Assembly: GCA_029747585.1 (NCBI GenBank)
Contig: JAPEVF010000500.1
Span: forward strand, 1-33,367
Direction: 5' to 3'
From: Pleurotus djamor
Lineage: Eukaryota > Basidiomycota > Agaricomycetes > Agaricales > Pleurotaceae
Length of the DNA stretch: 33,367 nucleotides
Under the pieces are notes generated by a model. The model saw nothing but the letters and a program-made list of their open reading frames with translations, searched no databases and was not told where the DNA came from. The position numbers and the translations under genes are program-made. Shown in pieces: positions 33,065 to 33,367 of this stretch (within the stretch, counting starts at the first letter, position 1; every line of letters starts with the position of its first letter).

Positions 33065-33367
33065 CTACTCGAAGTCTTCCTCAACACTTCGCTTGCCCTT
33101 CGCCTTCTTCTTGTTTTGAGGGGAAGGTGGAGGGGTCGGGTAGTTCGTAGCCATGCAATCGCGAACACATTGCTGCCACTGGGCACCGACGAACCCGGAG
33201 AGCGTGCAAGCAACTTCACATTCTTGTTGCTATTTGTCGTGCGTGGGTTAGAACAATTCAAAGCTATGATTGGGGAGAGGCCTTACTGTGGGACGACCAC
33301 GGGGACCACGAGCCTCGAGTTCCTCAGCCTCACGCTTGCCCTTGGCTTTCTTCTTGTTTTGTGGTGA
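33065..33367 (-). CDS. Secreted Kex2-processed repeat-peptide precursor, copy 3, 3' part only (window edge)
   Basis: The last exon is 33065-33229 (165 bases, one unit ending SVEEDFE) and the previous exon is 33287-33367, cut by the window end inside the SPQNKKKAKGKR tail. The intervening intron is 57 bases, the same length and position as in copy 2, and is recognisably similar. By hand count the terminal exon differs from that of copy 2 at about ten of 165 positions, with a run of about 100 identical bases. The reading frame, splice phase, Cys spacing and Lys-Arg site agree with the other copies. The 5' exons lie outside the window. Confidence 0.85.

Overview
The window is nuclear DNA of a mushroom-forming basidiomycete (Agaricomycetes-like). 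The genes have many short exons with introns of about 45-70 bases and GTRNGY/YAG splice sites. It also carries families known as Agaricomycete accessory genes: a TET/JBP-like dioxygenase, a JmjC-like protein, NACHT-WD40 NLR-like proteins and a fused desaturase-cytochrome b5. I cannot name the species. Seven isolated N characters occur. Two of them lie inside one coding exon and behave as inserted spurious bases, so single-base frame breaks elsewhere need care.

Region 1 (1-9635) is an accessory cluster. On the minus strand it holds a multi-exon JmjC-like gene with an N-terminal Ser/Pro-rich tandem repeat, a TET/JBP-type 2-oxoglutarate oxygenase, a small basic basidiomycete protein and a second small unknown protein. 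A 134-base divergent promoter separates these from a plus-strand gene for a nuclear, proline-rich protein with a Zn2Cys6-like cluster. Region 2 (9636-14165) is gene-poor, with scattered coding-like fragments, hairpins and one weak multi-exon candidate.

Region 3 (14166-18252) holds the first secreted repeat-peptide gene, then a stearoyl-CoA delta-9 desaturase with a C-terminal cytochrome b5 domain. A retrotransposon gag-like gene follows at 18942-20012.

Region 4 (20970-33367) holds two paralogous NACHT-WD40 genes in opposite orientation. The minus copy looks damaged and the plus copy looks intact. They alternate with the second and third copies of the repeat-peptide gene.

The most notable system is the three-copy repeat-peptide family. 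Each complete gene has seven exons: a signal-peptide exon, a short leader exon and five exons that each encode one copy of a unit. The unit has a C-X3-C-X12-C-X3-C core (a disulfide-stapled helical-hairpin, alpha-hairpinin-like pattern), a Pro-rich tail, a Lys-rich stretch and a Lys-Arg Kex2 site. Within a gene, protein repeats are almost identical while codons differ widely at synonymous sites, so the peptide itself is under strong selection. The two complete copies share a promoter, including a 21-base identical block and a TATA box. The interleaving with NLR-like genes suggests, but does not prove, a role in defence, competition or self/non-self recognition.
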